Positions 1-9,925 are shown, numbered from the stretch's first letter. The stretch: DNA of 64,000 nucleotides from Bradyrhizobium diversitatis (GCF_016031635.1 NZ_JACEGD010000001.1:62001-126000); one strand, 5' to 3'. Notes: generated by a model not told the origin, from the letters alone. Numbers and translations are program-made.

Positions 1-135
1 TACGGGATGAGTGGCGCGCGGCTGGCCGGTCATCTTCTCATCGAGGGACGTCGCCGCAAGATCAAATATGGCGTCGCCACCATGTGCGTTGGTGGCGGCA
101 TGGGAACCGCCGGCTTGTTCGAGATCATCCACTGA
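1..135 (+). CDS. Acetyl-CoA acyltransferase (thiolase), C-terminal end only
   Basis: The first 44 codons, cut by the window edge, encode the C-terminal end of a thiolase. The CVGGGMG motif near residue 31 of the fragment is the CxGGxG loop whose Cys takes part in Claisen condensation/thiolysis; the protein ends in the usual short GLFEIIH tail. Thiolase completes beta-oxidation by cleaving 3-ketoacyl-CoA. The next gene, 98 bp downstream on the same strand, encodes the preceding two beta-oxidation steps, so the two probably form one pathway; a PimB-like role is inferred from that context. The N-terminal nucleophilic Cys lies outside the window. Confidence 0.88.
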   Translation, partial: YGMSGARLAGHLLIEGRRRKIKYGVATMCVGGGMGTAGLFEIIH

Positions 136-233
136 TCCGAGCGCTGAGAAAATCGTGGCGGAGCGTGACCCGGTCGCCAGGACCGGGCTCCGATGCTTGC
201 GCCTGTTGAGATTGTTCTGATGGGAGACTTGAA

Positions 234-2330
234 TTGAGCGACGCCGTCAAACTCGCGCTGGTCGATTATTGCGCGTTGATTATCATCGATGCGCCACCGG
301 TGAACGCTCTGAGCGTGGCCGTACGCCGCGGCATCTTCGAGAGCGTCCAGGCCGCGAATGCGGATGCCGCGGTTCGGACCATCGTGATGACCTGCGCTGG
401 CCGCACCTTCATTGCCGGTGCGGATATCACCGAATTCGGCAAGCCGCCGCAGCCGCCGGCCCTCAATGAGGTGATCACGGCTATTGAAAGCTGCAGCAAG
501 CCGGTGATCGCGGCGATCCACGGCACAGCGCTTGGCGGCGGCCTTGAGCTCGCGCTCGGCTGTCACTTCCGCGTTGCCGTCAAGGATGCCAAGCTCGGCT
601 TGCCCGAGGTCAAACTCGGCCTGCTGCCGGGCGCGGGCGGAACGCAGCGCCTGCCGCGGGCGGTCGGCCCGGAGTTCGGCGTCAGGATGATCGTCACCGG
701 GGAGCCGATCGGCGCGCCTGAAGCGCTCGATCATGGCCTCATCGACGAGATCGTCGAGAGCCAGGCGGACGGCGCGATCGCATTCGCGAGGAAGCTCGTG
801 GCGGAACAGCGCCCGCTGCTGCTGCTACGCAACGATGATTCCAAGCTCGTGGCGGCCAAGGCGGATCGTTCGCTTTTTGCCGCCGCTGCTGCAGCGGCCA
901 CCAAGAAGAACCGTGGCCTGAATGCGCCGCTGGCCTGCGCGGAGGCGGTGAGCTGGACGCTGGATACGCCTTTTGACGAGGCGCTGAAGAAAGAGCGCGA
1001 GGCCTTTTTGAAGCTGGTCGCCGACGATCAGGCGAAGGCACAGCGCCATGCCTTCTTCGCTGAGCGGGAAGCGGTCAAGGTTCGAGACGTGGCGGACGGC
1101 GTGAAGCCGCGTCCGGTCGGGCGCGTCGCCATCATCGGCGCCGGCACCATGGGCGGTGGCATCGCTATGTCCTTCGCTAATGCGGGCATTCCGGTGACCC
1201 TGATCGAAACCGGGGAAGAACAACTGACACGCGGCCTCGGCACGATGCGGAAGAACTGGGACGCCACGGCGGCGCGCGGCGGCATCCCGGCGGATGAGCC
1301 GGCGAAGCGGATGGCGCTGATCGACGGCAAGGTCGGCCTCGAGAACGTCAGGGATGCCGACCTCGTCATCGAGGCCGTGTTCGAGACCATGGCGATCAAG
1401 AAAGCGGTCTTCACCGCCATCGACGCCAACGCTAGGCCCGGCGCGGTGCTGGCCACCAACACCTCCTATCTCGACATCAACGAGATCGCTGCGGTCACCC
1501 GCCGGCCGCAGGACGTGTTGGGCATGCATTTCTTCTCGCCGGCCAACATCATGAAGCTGTGCGAGGTCGTGCGCGCCAAACAAACCGCGCCCGATGCGCT
1601 GTTGACCGCAACGACGCTGGCCAAGCGCATCGGCAAGACGCCGGTCGTCGTCGGCGTCTGCCATGGCTTCGTGGGTAACCGTATGCTGGCCGTCCGCGGC
1701 CTGCAGGGAGAGGCCCTGCTCAAGAGCGGCGCGCTTCCGGAAGAGGTGGACGCGGTGCTTACGCGGTTCGGCTTTTCGATGGGGCCGTTCGCCATGGGCG
1801 ATCTCGCAGGTCTCGATATCGGCTGGCGTTCGCGTCAGGACCGCGGCATTCGCTGGGACATTGCCGATGCCATCTGCGAGGCCGGCCGTCTTGGGCAGAA
1901 GACTTCGAAGGGCTATTATCGATACGAGCCGGGGTCGCGTGCGCCGATTCCGGACCCCAAGGTCGAACAATTGATCGACGCGACGTGTAAGCGCCTCGGT
2001 CTGACCCGTCGCACCATCGGCGATCAGGAAATTCTGGAGCGCATGATCTATCCGATGATCAATGAAGGCGCGCGCATCCTCGAAGAGAAGATCGCCGCGC
2101 GCCCGGGCGACATCGATGTGATCTGGCTGTACGGCTATGGTTGGCCGATCCATCGCGGCGGGCCAATGTTCTATGCGGATCTCGTTGGCCTCAGGACCAT
2201 CGTCGAACGGCTCGAATTCTATGCGCGGAGCCTGAACGAGCCGGCCTTGAAGCCCACCGCGCTGCTCGGGCGCCTTGCGGACGAGGGCGCAACCTTTGCC
2301 TCGCTCAATACCGAGAAGACCCGCGGCTGA
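234..2330 (+). CDS. pimF: Bifunctional enoyl-CoA hydratase / 3-hydroxyacyl-CoA dehydrogenase (PimF/FadB-like)
   Basis: A 698-residue two-domain enzyme. The crotonase domain (about 1-190) has the oxyanion-hole segment [12 protein letters not shown] with Glu near 105 and a second Glu near 125 in [18 protein letters not shown], the catalytic pair of active hydratases. The 3-hydroxyacyl-CoA dehydrogenase part has a Rossmann GAGTMGGG near 302 and the HFFSPAN segment with catalytic His near 432, followed by two C-terminal dimer domains. Start is TTG at 234, preceded by GGGAGA at good spacing. It hydrates trans-2-enoyl-CoA and oxidises the product with NAD+. With a thiolase upstream and two acyl-CoA dehydrogenases downstream it resembles PimF of the Rhodopseudomonas pim operon; FadJ-like general beta-oxidation is the alternative. 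Confidence 0.9.
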   Translation: MSDAVKLALVDYCALIIIDAPPVNALSVAVRRGIFESVQAANADAAVRTIVMTCAGRTFIAGADITEFGKPPQPPALNEVITAIESCSKPVIAAIHGTALGGGLELALGCHFRVAVKDAKLGLPEVKLGLLPGAGGTQRLPRAVGPEFGVRMIVTGEPIGAPEALDHGLIDEIVESQADGAIAFARKLVAEQRPLLLLRNDDSKLVAAKADRSLFAAAAAAATKKNRGLNAPLACAEAVSWTLDTPFDEALKKEREAFLKLVADDQAKAQRHAFFAEREAVKVRDVADGVKPRPVGRVAIIGAGTMGGGIAMSFANAGIPVTLIETGEEQLTRGLGTMRKNWDATAARGGIPADEPAKRMALIDGKVGLENVRDADLVIEAVFETMAIKKAVFTAIDANARPGAVLATNTSYLDINEIAAVTRRPQDVLGMHFFSPANIMKLCEVVRAKQTAPDALLTATTLAKRIGKTPVVVGVCHGFVGNRMLAVRGLQGEALLKSGALPEEVDAVLTRFGFSMGPFAMGDLAGLDIGWRSRQDRGIRWDIADAICEAGRLGQKTSKGYYRYEPGSRAPIPDPKVEQLIDATCKRLGLTRRTIGDQEILERMIYPMINEGARILEEKIAARPGDIDVIWLYGYGWPIHRGGPMFYADLVGLRTIVERLEFYARSLNEPALKPTALLGRLADEGATFASLNTEKTRG

Positions 2331-2549
2331 CGCAACCCTTGCGGTAAGCGCTTGCGCCGCTCCATGTCCTGTCGGCGCGCGATGCTGCGCGAGCCGACAC
2401 ATTCGCAGCATTGCTGCGACTGCACAATATCTCCCTCCGCTATGGGCAAAGCTTAATCACTCGCAAGCAAGCATAGAGCTTGTACACGAGTGATATACCG
2501 ATTACCGTCCTGCCAAGTGCCAATCATCCGCCCCCAAGGATTTAAGAAC

Positions 2550-3626
2550 ATGCATCAGCTTCTTGCGATCTTACTCACGCTTTGCACCCTCATCGCGGCT
2601 GAGCAAGCCGCGGCTGCTGAAAAGATCAATGTTCTACTGCCGCAGCGAAACGCCAATGAAGCGATTGCGCCTTTCATCGCGGCGAAATATCTCGGCTATC
2701 TCGATCAGGAGGGAATTGAGGCTTCCTACCTGCTCGCTGCGGGTTCGAACGAGGTGGCGATCCAGGTTGCGACCGGAAACGCACCGATCGGCTGGGCCAG
2801 CCCAGCGCAGGCGGTGATCGGTATGCAGGATGGCGACGCGCAGCTGGATCTGCGTTATTTTTCTGCAGTCGAATATCGCAATATCTGGTCGATTTCGGTG
2901 CCGGTCGACAGCCCTGTCAGTTCGGTGGCCGAACTGAAGGGCAAGCGCATCGGCGTGACAGCGCTGGGCAGCGCCGGCATGAATTACGGAAAGGCGTATC
3001 TGCGGGCGGCCGGTCTCAATCCCGATCGGGATGTCACCTTCATCCCCATCGGGGCGGGCGGTCAGGCGATCACCGCCATGAAGCAGAAGGTGGTGGACGC
3101 CATCGTGTTCTGGGAAACTGCGAACATCACGTTCGGCATCGCCGGATCGCCGGTCCGGCAGCTGCCGATCGAACAGAAGCTCACGACATTGCCCGACGTG
3201 TCGCTGCTGGCCAGGAACGAAACCATCAAGAAGAATCCCAAGCTCCTCGTCGGCTTCGCCCGCGCATTGGCGAAAGGCCTGGATTTCTGCCTCGCCAATC
3301 GTCCGGCCTGCGTATTGATGACCTGGAAAATCTATCCCGAGAGCAAGCCCGCGGAAGGCACTCCAGAGCAGAAGCTCGAGCGCGGTCTGAAAATGACGAC
3401 GACGTGGGACGGCTGGACTGATGCCCAACTGGGCGACAGGCGCGGTGAATTCATCGAATCCCGTTGGAACGATCTCAGCGAATTCCTGCTGCAGGGCGGG
3501 CAGATCGCGAAGCCGGTACCCGCATCGCGTATGTTTACCAATGAGTTCGTCGGCGAGATCAACAATTACGACCGTGCAGCGATCATGAAGCAGGCGAAAG
3601 AGTTCGATCTGAAGTCGCTGCAGTGA
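2550..3626 (+). CDS. ABC transporter substrate-binding protein, NMT1/SsuA/TauA-like
   Basis: Periplasmic binding protein of 358 residues. I place the start at ATG 2550 because AAGGA lies 9 bases upstream and it gives a clean signal peptide (MHQLLAILLTLCTLIAAEQAAAA); an in-frame start 60 bases earlier would bury the signal. The mature part has the NMT1/THI5-like fold: an N-terminal segment with AAKYLGYLDQEGIE, then ELKGKRIGVTALGSAGM and the hinge region. Family substrates include sulfonates, taurine, nitrate, thiamine precursors and aromatic acids. It is followed by its ATPase and permease. Being set between beta-oxidation genes suggests a carboxylic or aromatic acid, but that is inference. 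Confidence 0.88.
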   Translation: MHQLLAILLTLCTLIAAEQAAAAEKINVLLPQRNANEAIAPFIAAKYLGYLDQEGIEASYLLAAGSNEVAIQVATGNAPIGWASPAQAVIGMQDGDAQLDLRYFSAVEYRNIWSISVPVDSPVSSVAELKGKRIGVTALGSAGMNYGKAYLRAAGLNPDRDVTFIPIGAGGQAITAMKQKVVDAIVFWETANITFGIAGSPVRQLPIEQKLTTLPDVSLLARNETIKKNPKLLVGFARALAKGLDFCLANRPACVLMTWKIYPESKPAEGTPEQKLERGLKMTTTWDGWTDAQLGDRRGEFIESRWNDLSEFLLQGGQIAKPVPASRMFTNEFVGEINNYDRAAIMKQAKEFDLKSLQ

Positions 3627-3680
3627 ACCGCGCTTCGAGCGCTGCTCCGGTCGAAACAACAGCGTGCAGACCATCAATCA

Positions 3681-4532
3681 GTGAACGAGATTCATTCATT
3701 TATGTTGACTTCGCCCCTTAGCGCGTCCGATGAGACGGTGCAGAGCCGCAGCCGGACGCTCATCACGATCGAGAACGTCGAAAAAAAGTTCGTCACGCAT
3801 TCCGGTGACGTCGTGACGGCATTGGCCAGGGTCAGCCTCGACATCAGGGAAAACGAGTTCGTCTCGGTTGTCGGACCGAGCGGGTGCGGCAAGACGACGT
3901 TGCTTCGCATCCTCGCCGGCCTATCGTCGGTCACCTCGGGCGAAGTGAGATTCGATGGCGATCGCCTTCGCGGTCCCCGATCCGATGTCGGCATCGTCTT
4001 CCAACAGGCGCTGCTGCTGCCCTGGAATACGGTGCTCGACAATGTTCTACTGTCGCCTCACTTGAGGAATGATCGTTCCGAGAAGACGCGGCGCCGGGCG
4101 GAAGAACTGCTGACCTTCATGGGGCTCGCCGAGTTCGCCAGGAAGTATCCGTTCGAATTGTCCGGTGGCATGCAGCAGCGCGTTGCGATCTGCCGCGCGC
4201 TGATGCGCGAACCGAAAGTTCTGCTGATGGACGAGCCCTTCGGCGCGCTCGATGCCATGACGCGCGAATCGCTCAATGTCGAACTGATGCGTGTCTGCTC
4301 CGAGGAGAAGAAGACGGTTCTCTTCATCACGCACAGCATTCCCGAGGCAGTGCTGCTCGGAGACCGCGTGGTCGTCATGTCGCCCCGGCCCGGCCGAATC
4401 TCCGAGATCATCGACGTCGATATCGCGCGGCCGCGAAGCCTGAAGACAATGGCAAACAAGCGGTTCGGTGAAATCTGCGACCAGATCCGGACCATTTTCG
4501 GTTCTGAAGCTCCGATGGTGACCTCGCTATGA
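3681..4532 (+). CDS. ABC transporter ATP-binding protein, SsuB/TauB-like
   Basis: A 283-residue ATPase with Walker A GPSGCGKTT near residue 65, a Q-loop FQQALLLPW, signature LSGGMQQR near 160, Walker B LLMDEPFGALD near 180 and the switch His in LFITHSIPEA. The LLPWNTVLDNV segment is typical of nitrate/sulfonate/taurine-type importers. The GTG start at 3681 is assumed; ATG at 3702 would also work and lose only seven residues. It sits 54 bp after the binding-protein gene and overlaps the permease gene by 4 bp (ATGA), indicating translational coupling. Confidence 0.92.
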   Translation: MNEIHSFMLTSPLSASDETVQSRSRTLITIENVEKKFVTHSGDVVTALARVSLDIRENEFVSVVGPSGCGKTTLLRILAGLSSVTSGEVRFDGDRLRGPRSDVGIVFQQALLLPWNTVLDNVLLSPHLRNDRSEKTRRRAEELLTFMGLAEFARKYPFELSGGMQQRVAICRALMREPKVLLMDEPFGALDAMTRESLNVELMRVCSEEKKTVLFITHSIPEAVLLGDRVVVMSPRPGRISEIIDVDIARPRSLKTMANKRFGEICDQIRTIFGSEAPMVTSL

Positions 4533-5323
4533 AGAACGCACGTCTGAATCTGATGTCCCCCAGCTATCAGGTGTTTGGCCTCGCGGTGGTTCTGCTCGCG
4601 GTCTGGGAAAGCATTTGTCGCTACGGGCACGTCTCGCCGTTGGTGCTGCCGGCACCGAGCGGCATTGTGGTTCGCTTGTACGTAATGTTCGCCGAAGGAG
4701 CGGTGTGGCCGCACCTCATGGTTACCCTGACCGAAGTTCTGATCGGGTTTGGTATCGGCATCGCGTCCGGGCTCGTGGTGGGGGCGCTGGTGTCGCTGGT
4801 GCCGGCGGTCGAGAAGCTCGTGTATCCCTATCTCGTGGCGTTGCAGACGGTCCCGAAAGTGGCGGTCGCGCCGCTTCTGGTCATCTGGTTCGGATACGGC
4901 CTGACCTCGAAAGTCGTCATCACTGCCTTGATCTGCTTCTTTCCGATCCTTGTGAGCGTGATCTCCGGTTTTCATGCCACCGATCGGGATCAATTGGACA
5001 TGATGAAGGCATACGGGGCGACGACGCTGCAGACCTTGGTGCGCCTGCGGATTCCATCCGCGTTGGTGCTGATCTTCGCCGGTCTTGAGATCGCCTCAGT
5101 GCTGGCGGTGATTGGCACCATCGTCGGCGAGTTTGTCGGCGCGCAGGCGGGTCTCGGTTACCTGATCATGACCTATAATTTCAATCTGGACGTCACCGGC
5201 GTATTCGCCGTTCTGATCATCCTTTCGGCGATCGGTATGACGCTGCACAGCGTCACCCGCTTCGCGGGCCGGCGATACATCTTCTGGATCCGGCGGGAGC
5301 CAGTGGCGGTGATGCCGCACTAG
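4529..5323 (+). CDS. ABC transporter permease, SsuC/TauC-like
   Basis: A 264-residue integral membrane protein of the binding-protein-dependent (BPD_transp_1) type with about six hydrophobic helices. The cytoplasmic EAA loop is visible in the segment around KAYGATTLQTLVRLRIPSA (about 153-172), which docks on the ATPase. LPAPSGIVVRLY near the N-terminus is usual for SsuC/TauC homologues. The start codon overlaps the ATPase stop. It completes a one-permease, one-ATPase, one-binding-protein importer; the substrate cannot be read from sequence. Confidence 0.92.
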   Translation: MKNARLNLMSPSYQVFGLAVVLLAVWESICRYGHVSPLVLPAPSGIVVRLYVMFAEGAVWPHLMVTLTEVLIGFGIGIASGLVVGALVSLVPAVEKLVYPYLVALQTVPKVAVAPLLVIWFGYGLTSKVVITALICFFPILVSVISGFHATDRDQLDMMKAYGATTLQTLVRLRIPSALVLIFAGLEIASVLAVIGTIVGEFVGAQAGLGYLIMTYNFNLDVTGVFAVLIILSAIGMTLHSVTRFAGRRYIFWIRREPVAVMPH

Positions 5324-5437
5324 GACTGTCATCGCGCACCGACAAGAGGCGCAGAGCCTCGCTCCCGCTTCGCCGGGATGGCGCAGGTGCGGCGATGCGG
5401 CCAAATATTCGTTTGCCTGATCTGGAGTCGTTTCACA

Positions 5438-6622
5438 ATGGACTTGAGCTTTTCACCCGAGGAAGTCGCGTTTCGGGACGATGTGCGTGCCTTCTTCAGG
5501 GACAATGTCGATGCTGCGGTGCGCCAGAAGCTGTTCGAAACCCGGCACATCACAAAGGATGAGCAGGTGAGCTGGCAGCGAACGCTCCATAAAAAGGGCT
5601 GGGGCGTACCGCATTGGCCGGTGGAATATGGCGGCACCGGCTGGAGTGCGGTGAAGCAGTATATCTTCCTCGAGGAGCTGCAGAGATATCCCGCGCCGGC
5701 GCCGCTGCCGTTCGGCGTCAACATGGTCGGCCCCGTCATCTACACGTTCGGAAACGAAACCCAGAAGAAGTATTATCTGCCGCGCATCGCCAACATGGAT
5801 GATTGGTGGTGCCAAGGCTTTTCCGAACCCGGGGCCGGCTCGGACCTGGCTTCACTGAAGACGTCGGCAAACAGGAAGGGCGACACCTATATCGTCAACG
5901 GCCAGAAGACGTGGACCACGCTGGCGCAGCATGCCGACTGGATCTTCTGCCTCTGCCGCACCGATCCGACCGCCAGGAAGCAGTCGGGCATTTCCTTCAT
6001 CCTCATCGACATGAAGACGAAGGGCATTACGGTGCGCCCAATCCAGATGATTGATGGTGGGGTAGAGATCAACGAGGTCTTCTTCGATGACGTGGTGGTG
6101 CCTGTCGAGAACCTCGTCGGTGAGGAGAACAAGGGCTGGGATTACGCCAAATTCCTGCTCGGCCACGAACGTGTCAACATCGCCCGCGTCGGCATCTCCA
6201 AGGCGCGGATCGGCCGCATCAAGGAACTGGCGGCCCGGACCATGGCCGGCGGCAGACCACTGATCGAAGATCCACTGTTCCGGCAAAAGCTCGCCTCCAC
6301 GGAGATCGAGCTGAAGGCGCTGGAGCTGACGCAGATGCGAGTGGTCGCTGCCGAGGGCAAGCATGGCAAGGGCAAGCCCGACCCGGCCTCGTCGATCCTG
6401 AAGATCAAGGGCTCGGAAATCCAGCAGACGTTGACCGAGTTGCTGCTTGAGGTCACCGGTCCGTTCGCGCTGCCATTCCTGCAAGACGATGCGCGCAACA
6501 CAAATGACGACTGGGCGTCGCCGATTGCGCCGACCTATTTCAACTACCGCAAGGTGTCGATCTATGGCGGCTCCAACGAGATCCAGCGCAACATCATCGC
6601 GAAAGCGGTGTTGGGACTCTGA
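5438..6622 (+). CDS. pimC: Acyl-CoA dehydrogenase, PimC-like large subunit
   Basis: A 394-residue FAD acyl-CoA dehydrogenase. The start ATG 5438 has TGGAG 11 bases upstream and gives the family N-terminus MDLSFSPEEVAFRDDVRAFF. The FAD/substrate-binding segment is WWCQGFSEPGAGSDLASL followed by YIVNGQKTWTT, and the C-terminus carries YGGSNEIQRNIIAKAVLGL. It introduces the alpha-beta double bond in an acyl-CoA. The sequence closely resembles my memory of the pimeloyl-CoA dehydrogenase large subunit of Rhodopseudomonas and Bradyrhizobium, and a second, smaller dehydrogenase follows as pimD follows pimC. Electron-transfer flavoprotein genes are not in the window. Confidence 0.88.
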   Translation: MDLSFSPEEVAFRDDVRAFFRDNVDAAVRQKLFETRHITKDEQVSWQRTLHKKGWGVPHWPVEYGGTGWSAVKQYIFLEELQRYPAPAPLPFGVNMVGPVIYTFGNETQKKYYLPRIANMDDWWCQGFSEPGAGSDLASLKTSANRKGDTYIVNGQKTWTTLAQHADWIFCLCRTDPTARKQSGISFILIDMKTKGITVRPIQMIDGGVEINEVFFDDVVVPVENLVGEENKGWDYAKFLLGHERVNIARVGISKARIGRIKELAARTMAGGRPLIEDPLFRQKLASTEIELKALELTQMRVVAAEGKHGKGKPDPASSILKIKGSEIQQTLTELLLEVTGPFALPFLQDDARNTNDDWASPIAPTYFNYRKVSIYGGSNEIQRNIIAKAVLGL

Positions 6623-6639
6623 TCTGCCGAAAGCACGTC

Positions 6640-6735
6640 ATTGCTAGCACCGGAGCAACAAAGCAATTCCGAGGCCACGAGCAAGCCTGGATTGATTCGG
6701 CGCAAGAGCGCCTCGCAATGACGGCGACTTCAAAC
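6640..6735. repeat. Relic of a dispersed intergenic repeat
   Basis: Between the two dehydrogenase genes lies a segment containing CTGGATTGATTCGG followed by CCTCGCAATGACGG, the wording of a repeat family scattered between genes in Bradyrhizobium and Rhodopseudomonas genomes. It is imperfect and non-coding. Recognition is from memory of such genomes; no second full copy is present in this window. Confidence 0.4.
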
Positions 6736-6776
6736 ATTCACCACGCCGCGTCGCGCGCGATCCGAGAGAAAAGAGA

Positions 6777-7919
6777 ATGGATTTTGATCTTTCCGAGGAG
6801 CAGCGCCTCCTCAAGGATAGCATCGACGGGCTGCTGAAATCGTCCTACGATTTCGACGCTCGCAAGAAATATCTCGCCGAGAGGGATGGCTACAGCAGAG
6901 CGATCTGGGACAAGTTCGCTGAACAGGGCCTGCTGGGCCTGCCATTCTCGGAGGACGACGGAGGCTTTGGCGCCGGTCCGGTCGAGACCATGATCGTGAT
7001 GGAGGCGCTCGGCCGCAATCTGGTGATCGAGCCTTATCTCGACACGGTGGTGCTTGGCGGCGGATTCCTGCGCCGTGCGTCACGCGAGCAGCGCGCAGCC
7101 TATCTGCCGGGCATCATTGACGGGTCCAAGACCCTGGCCTTCGCCCAGCTGGAGCTCGACTCGCGCTACGATCTCGGCGATGTCGCCACATCGGCGAAGA
7201 AGAACGGCTCGGGCTATGTGCTCAACGGCGAGAAAGTTGTCGCCGGTCATGGTGACACCGCCGGCACCATTATCATCACCGCCCGCACCGCCGGCGGCCA
7301 GCGCGACGCCAAGGGCGTCGGCGTGTTCCTGGTGCCCGCCGATGCCAAGGGCGTCGATATCCGCGGCTACGAGACCCAGGACGGCAGCCGCGCCGCCGAT
7401 ATCAAGCTCGCCAATGTCGAGGTCGGCGCCGATGCGGTGATCGGCGATGTCGAGGACGGTCTGCTCATCGTCAACCAGGTGGTCGACGACGCCCGCATCG
7501 CGCTGTGCGCCGAGGCAGTCGGCGCGATGGAGGAGGCTGTCAAGATCTCTGTCGAATATATCAAGGAGCGCAAGCAGTTCGGTGTTGCCATCGGCTCGTT
7601 CCAGGCACTGCAGCACCGCGCCGCCGACATGTTCACCGCGCTGGAGACCGCGCGCAGCATGTCTTACCTGGCCTCGATGGCGTCGAACTTCACCGATCTC
7701 AACGAGCGCGCCAAGACGGTCGCAGCGGCCAAGGTGCAGATCGGCCGCTCCGCGCGCTTCGTAGGCCAGAGCGGTGTTCATCTACATGGTGGCATCGGGG
7801 TTACCATGGAATATCGCATCGGCCACTATTTTAAGCGGCTGACTATGATCGATCACCAGTTCGGCGATGCCGATTTTCACTTGGCCCGCATCGCTGCAAC
7901 GGGCGGCATCATCCGGTGA
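6777..7919 (+). CDS. pimD: Acyl-CoA dehydrogenase, PimD-like small subunit
   Basis: A 380-residue acyl-CoA dehydrogenase family protein starting at ATG 6777 (GAGAGAAAAGAGA upstream). The N-terminal helical domain begins MDFDLSEEQRLLKDSIDGLL, the middle beta domain contains YVLNGEKVVAGHGDTAGT, and the C-terminal helical domain has YIKERKQFGVAIGSFQALQHRAADM and HLHGGIGVTMEYRIGHYFKRL. It is shorter and more divergent than the gene upstream, as expected for the second subunit of a heteromeric dehydrogenase acting on dicarboxylyl-CoA. It ends the beta-oxidation cluster; integrase-associated DNA follows. Confidence 0.87.
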   Translation: MDFDLSEEQRLLKDSIDGLLKSSYDFDARKKYLAERDGYSRAIWDKFAEQGLLGLPFSEDDGGFGAGPVETMIVMEALGRNLVIEPYLDTVVLGGGFLRRASREQRAAYLPGIIDGSKTLAFAQLELDSRYDLGDVATSAKKNGSGYVLNGEKVVAGHGDTAGTIIITARTAGGQRDAKGVGVFLVPADAKGVDIRGYETQDGSRAADIKLANVEVGADAVIGDVEDGLLIVNQVVDDARIALCAEAVGAMEEAVKISVEYIKERKQFGVAIGSFQALQHRAADMFTALETARSMSYLASMASNFTDLNERAKTVAAAKVQIGRSARFVGQSGVHLHGGIGVTMEYRIGHYFKRLTMIDHQFGDADFHLARIAATGGIIR

Positions 7920-8109
7920 TTAATGCCGCGTGGCGCCTTGGCAGCCTCCGCAACGATCGCGAGGTCATCGACGAGCTCGCAACCCCGGCGGAAGTCGCCA
8001 GCGATCATCAGGCGCTTGAGTTCGGATCGAGTTCTTCGCGTGGGCGAGCAGGGCGGTGGCACGGTGCAGGTGAAGGTGGCCTTCTCCCGCAAGCCCCGTT
8101 CTCGTCTGG

Positions 8110-8151
8110 GACGCCGCAACGAATTCGCAACGAATTGGGTGAAACGACCGT
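8110..8151 (+). repeat. Dispersed repeat A, copy 1
   Basis: A stretch of about 42 bp reading GACGCCGCAACGAATTCGCA and then CGAATTGGGTGAAACGACCGT recurs at 44401-44441 with about 85 percent identity (five substitutions, one gap by eye). Both copies sit beside mobile-element remnants. The surrounding 7920-8343 interval has no gene I can support; it holds this repeat and the hairpin before the integrase stop. Confidence 0.6.
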
Positions 8152-8312
8152 GAACAGAACGCGACCAATGCGGTCCCCACATCAAGAAAGATCAATAACT
8201 TAGAAGATGCTCACTGCGTTCGGGACGCAATGGCCTGGTTAGGCGACAGCCTGAAAAAGCAATTGAGATGGTTGCATGTCCCCGCGACCACCGATTCTTG
8301 CGATATCGGCGC

Positions 8313-8334
8313 AGGCGACCCGGAAGTGTCGCCT
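8313..8334 (-). terminator. Hairpin just past the integrase stop
   Basis: Arms AGGCGAC and GTCGCCT pair perfectly over 7 bp around an 8-base loop, 10 to 31 bases beyond the integrase stop codon. There is no U-run on the minus strand, so it is a weak or factor-assisted terminator at best. Confidence 0.45.
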
Positions 8335-8343
8335 TTAGGTGAC

Positions 8344-9714
8344 TTAGGCAAGCGCTCCTCCCTTGATCGGCATCACCTTCTTGGGATCGAGCCAGTGGTC
8401 GATCCGATCAGCCCAATGCTGCATCAGCTTCGTGCGCGAGCCGATCAGCGCGAGCGGTCCGTGCCTTTTGTACAAACCTTCCACAGTCGAATTATCGAGA
8501 TGCGCAAGCTGTAGCTCGACGACATCGCCATCCCACGCCTTGGCGTCCTTGATCTCTTCGTGGTGAGACAGGGTCGAGAAGGTTGTCCGGAATCCGTGGG
8601 CACAATGCTTGGTCTTGGTGTCAATGCCAAGCAGCCGCAAGCGCTTGTTGAGCGTGTTGTTCGATAACGGCGCGTCCTTCGAGCAAGAAAACGCGTAGCG
8701 GCGATGGCCGGTCAGCTCCTGGACGCTGCGCAGGATTGCGAGTGCTTGCCGTGACAAAGGTACGACATGGTCCCAGCCGGTCTTCATCTTGGCTGCTGGA
8801 ATAGTCCAGCGTTCGGCATCCCAGTCGACCTCGCCCCACTCCATTTCATTGACCATGCCGGGGCGAGGAATGGTCAGCGCATCGAAGCGCAACGCAAGGC
8901 CAACAACGTCACCAAACCTCGCTCTCGTCCACGGTGCGGCGATGAGTGTGAAGACGCGCGTCACGTCACGTGGTTCGGTGACGCCTGGACGCGGCGTCGA
9001 AATGTTGGCAATCATCTGCCCATTCAGGTTACGGAACGGATTGTAGCCGTCGCCTTCGACGTCGGCATAGTCGCAGATTTGCTCACAGATGCTGCGCACG
9101 CGGTCTCGGGTTTCCAGCTTTCCCTCGGCTTCGTATGAACGCATGAAAGCGAGCACGTCCGGACGCTTGATGTCCTGCCTGCTGAGCTTGCCGAAGCGCG
9201 CCTTGACGTAGCCGACGCGCAGCTCGAGCACCTCGATCGTCTTGGGGGCGCGCGCCGCGACGATCCTGCCGCGTTTGACTTTCTCGACCTTCTTCTTCGC
9301 GAGCCATTCGTCGGCCCATTGCCCGAAAGACCGGGCGGCCGCCTGCCTGTGCTTGTCCAGCTGCTTCTCGGTGCTCGGATCTTTTCCTTCCTTAAGCTGC
9401 TCTTTGGCCTTGTCGCGCTCGCGCCGCGCGTCAGCAAGAGAGAACGAGCCATCACTGCCGTTGCCGTAAGGGCCAATGGAGTAGGTTTTCTGACGGCCGT
9501 GGAAGCGGTAGCTCATCCGCCAGAGCTTGGAAGCAGCGTGCCCGGGCCTGCTAGCGTCGGGCGTGACGAATAGATAGAGGCCGCCGCCGGTCACGTCGGA
9601 AATCTTGGCCGGGCTCCACGCGCCGCCGCCGAATTTTGGTCGGGCGGCGCGGCAGTCGACGTCGCTCCTGATCCGCTTGGGGGTTGCGTGCGCGCCGTCG
9701 TTCTTGCGAGCCAT
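8344..9714 (-). CDS. Tyrosine recombinase, P4-type integrase
   Basis: A 456-residue site-specific recombinase. ATG 9714 gives a normal P4-like N-terminus with an arm-binding DUF4102-type domain (GGGLYLFVTPDASRPG, LWRMSYRFHGRQKTYSIGPY), then a SAM-like core-binding domain and the catalytic domain. Catalytic residues are recognisable: Arg near 283 in IPRPGMVNEMEW, His-x-x-Arg in HGFRTTFST near 374, His in ELQLAHLD and Tyr near 414 in VEGLYKRHG. The usual RPGE signature reads RPGMVNE, a slight variation. Such enzymes integrate islands into tRNA 3' ends; two decayed tRNA 3' ends lie just upstream at 9926-10055. No excisionase or other island cargo adjoins it, so it is probably a stranded integrase. 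Confidence 0.9.
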   Translation of the reverse strand: MARKNDGAHATPKRIRSDVDCRAARPKFGGGAWSPAKISDVTGGGLYLFVTPDASRPGHAASKLWRMSYRFHGRQKTYSIGPYGNGSDGSFSLADARRERDKAKEQLKEGKDPSTEKQLDKHRQAAARSFGQWADEWLAKKKVEKVKRGRIVAARAPKTIEVLELRVGYVKARFGKLSRQDIKRPDVLAFMRSYEAEGKLETRDRVRSICEQICDYADVEGDGYNPFRNLNGQMIANISTPRPGVTEPRDVTRVFTLIAAPWTRARFGDVVGLALRFDALTIPRPGMVNEMEWGEVDWDAERWTIPAAKMKTGWDHVVPLSRQALAILRSVQELTGHRRYAFSCSKDAPLSNNTLNKRLRLLGIDTKTKHCAHGFRTTFSTLSHHEEIKDAKAWDGDVVELQLAHLDNSTVEGLYKRHGPLALIGSRTKLMQHWADRIDHWLDPKKVMPIKGGALA

Positions 9715-9925
9715 CTGCTCAATTCCATAGTTCGGAATAGCGGAAGTTGCCGTGAACGTCTGTTCTCCCGATACCAACAAAAATACCAACAAATCGCGCG
9801 GCTGGGGTCGGAATAAGAACAAACGGTGACGAACACCGACTTATGCAGAATAGCTTATTTTTCAAGGCGTTGGAGCACTGTGCGGACGGCTGCGGACGCT
9901 TGCGAACGGGCCCGAACAACCTAGT

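Noticed and set aside
825..2411. 528-codon open frame on the minus strand opposite the PimF-like gene
   Set aside because: High-GC antisense shadow; no recognisable domain or RBS, and the plus-strand gene has clear catalytic motifs.
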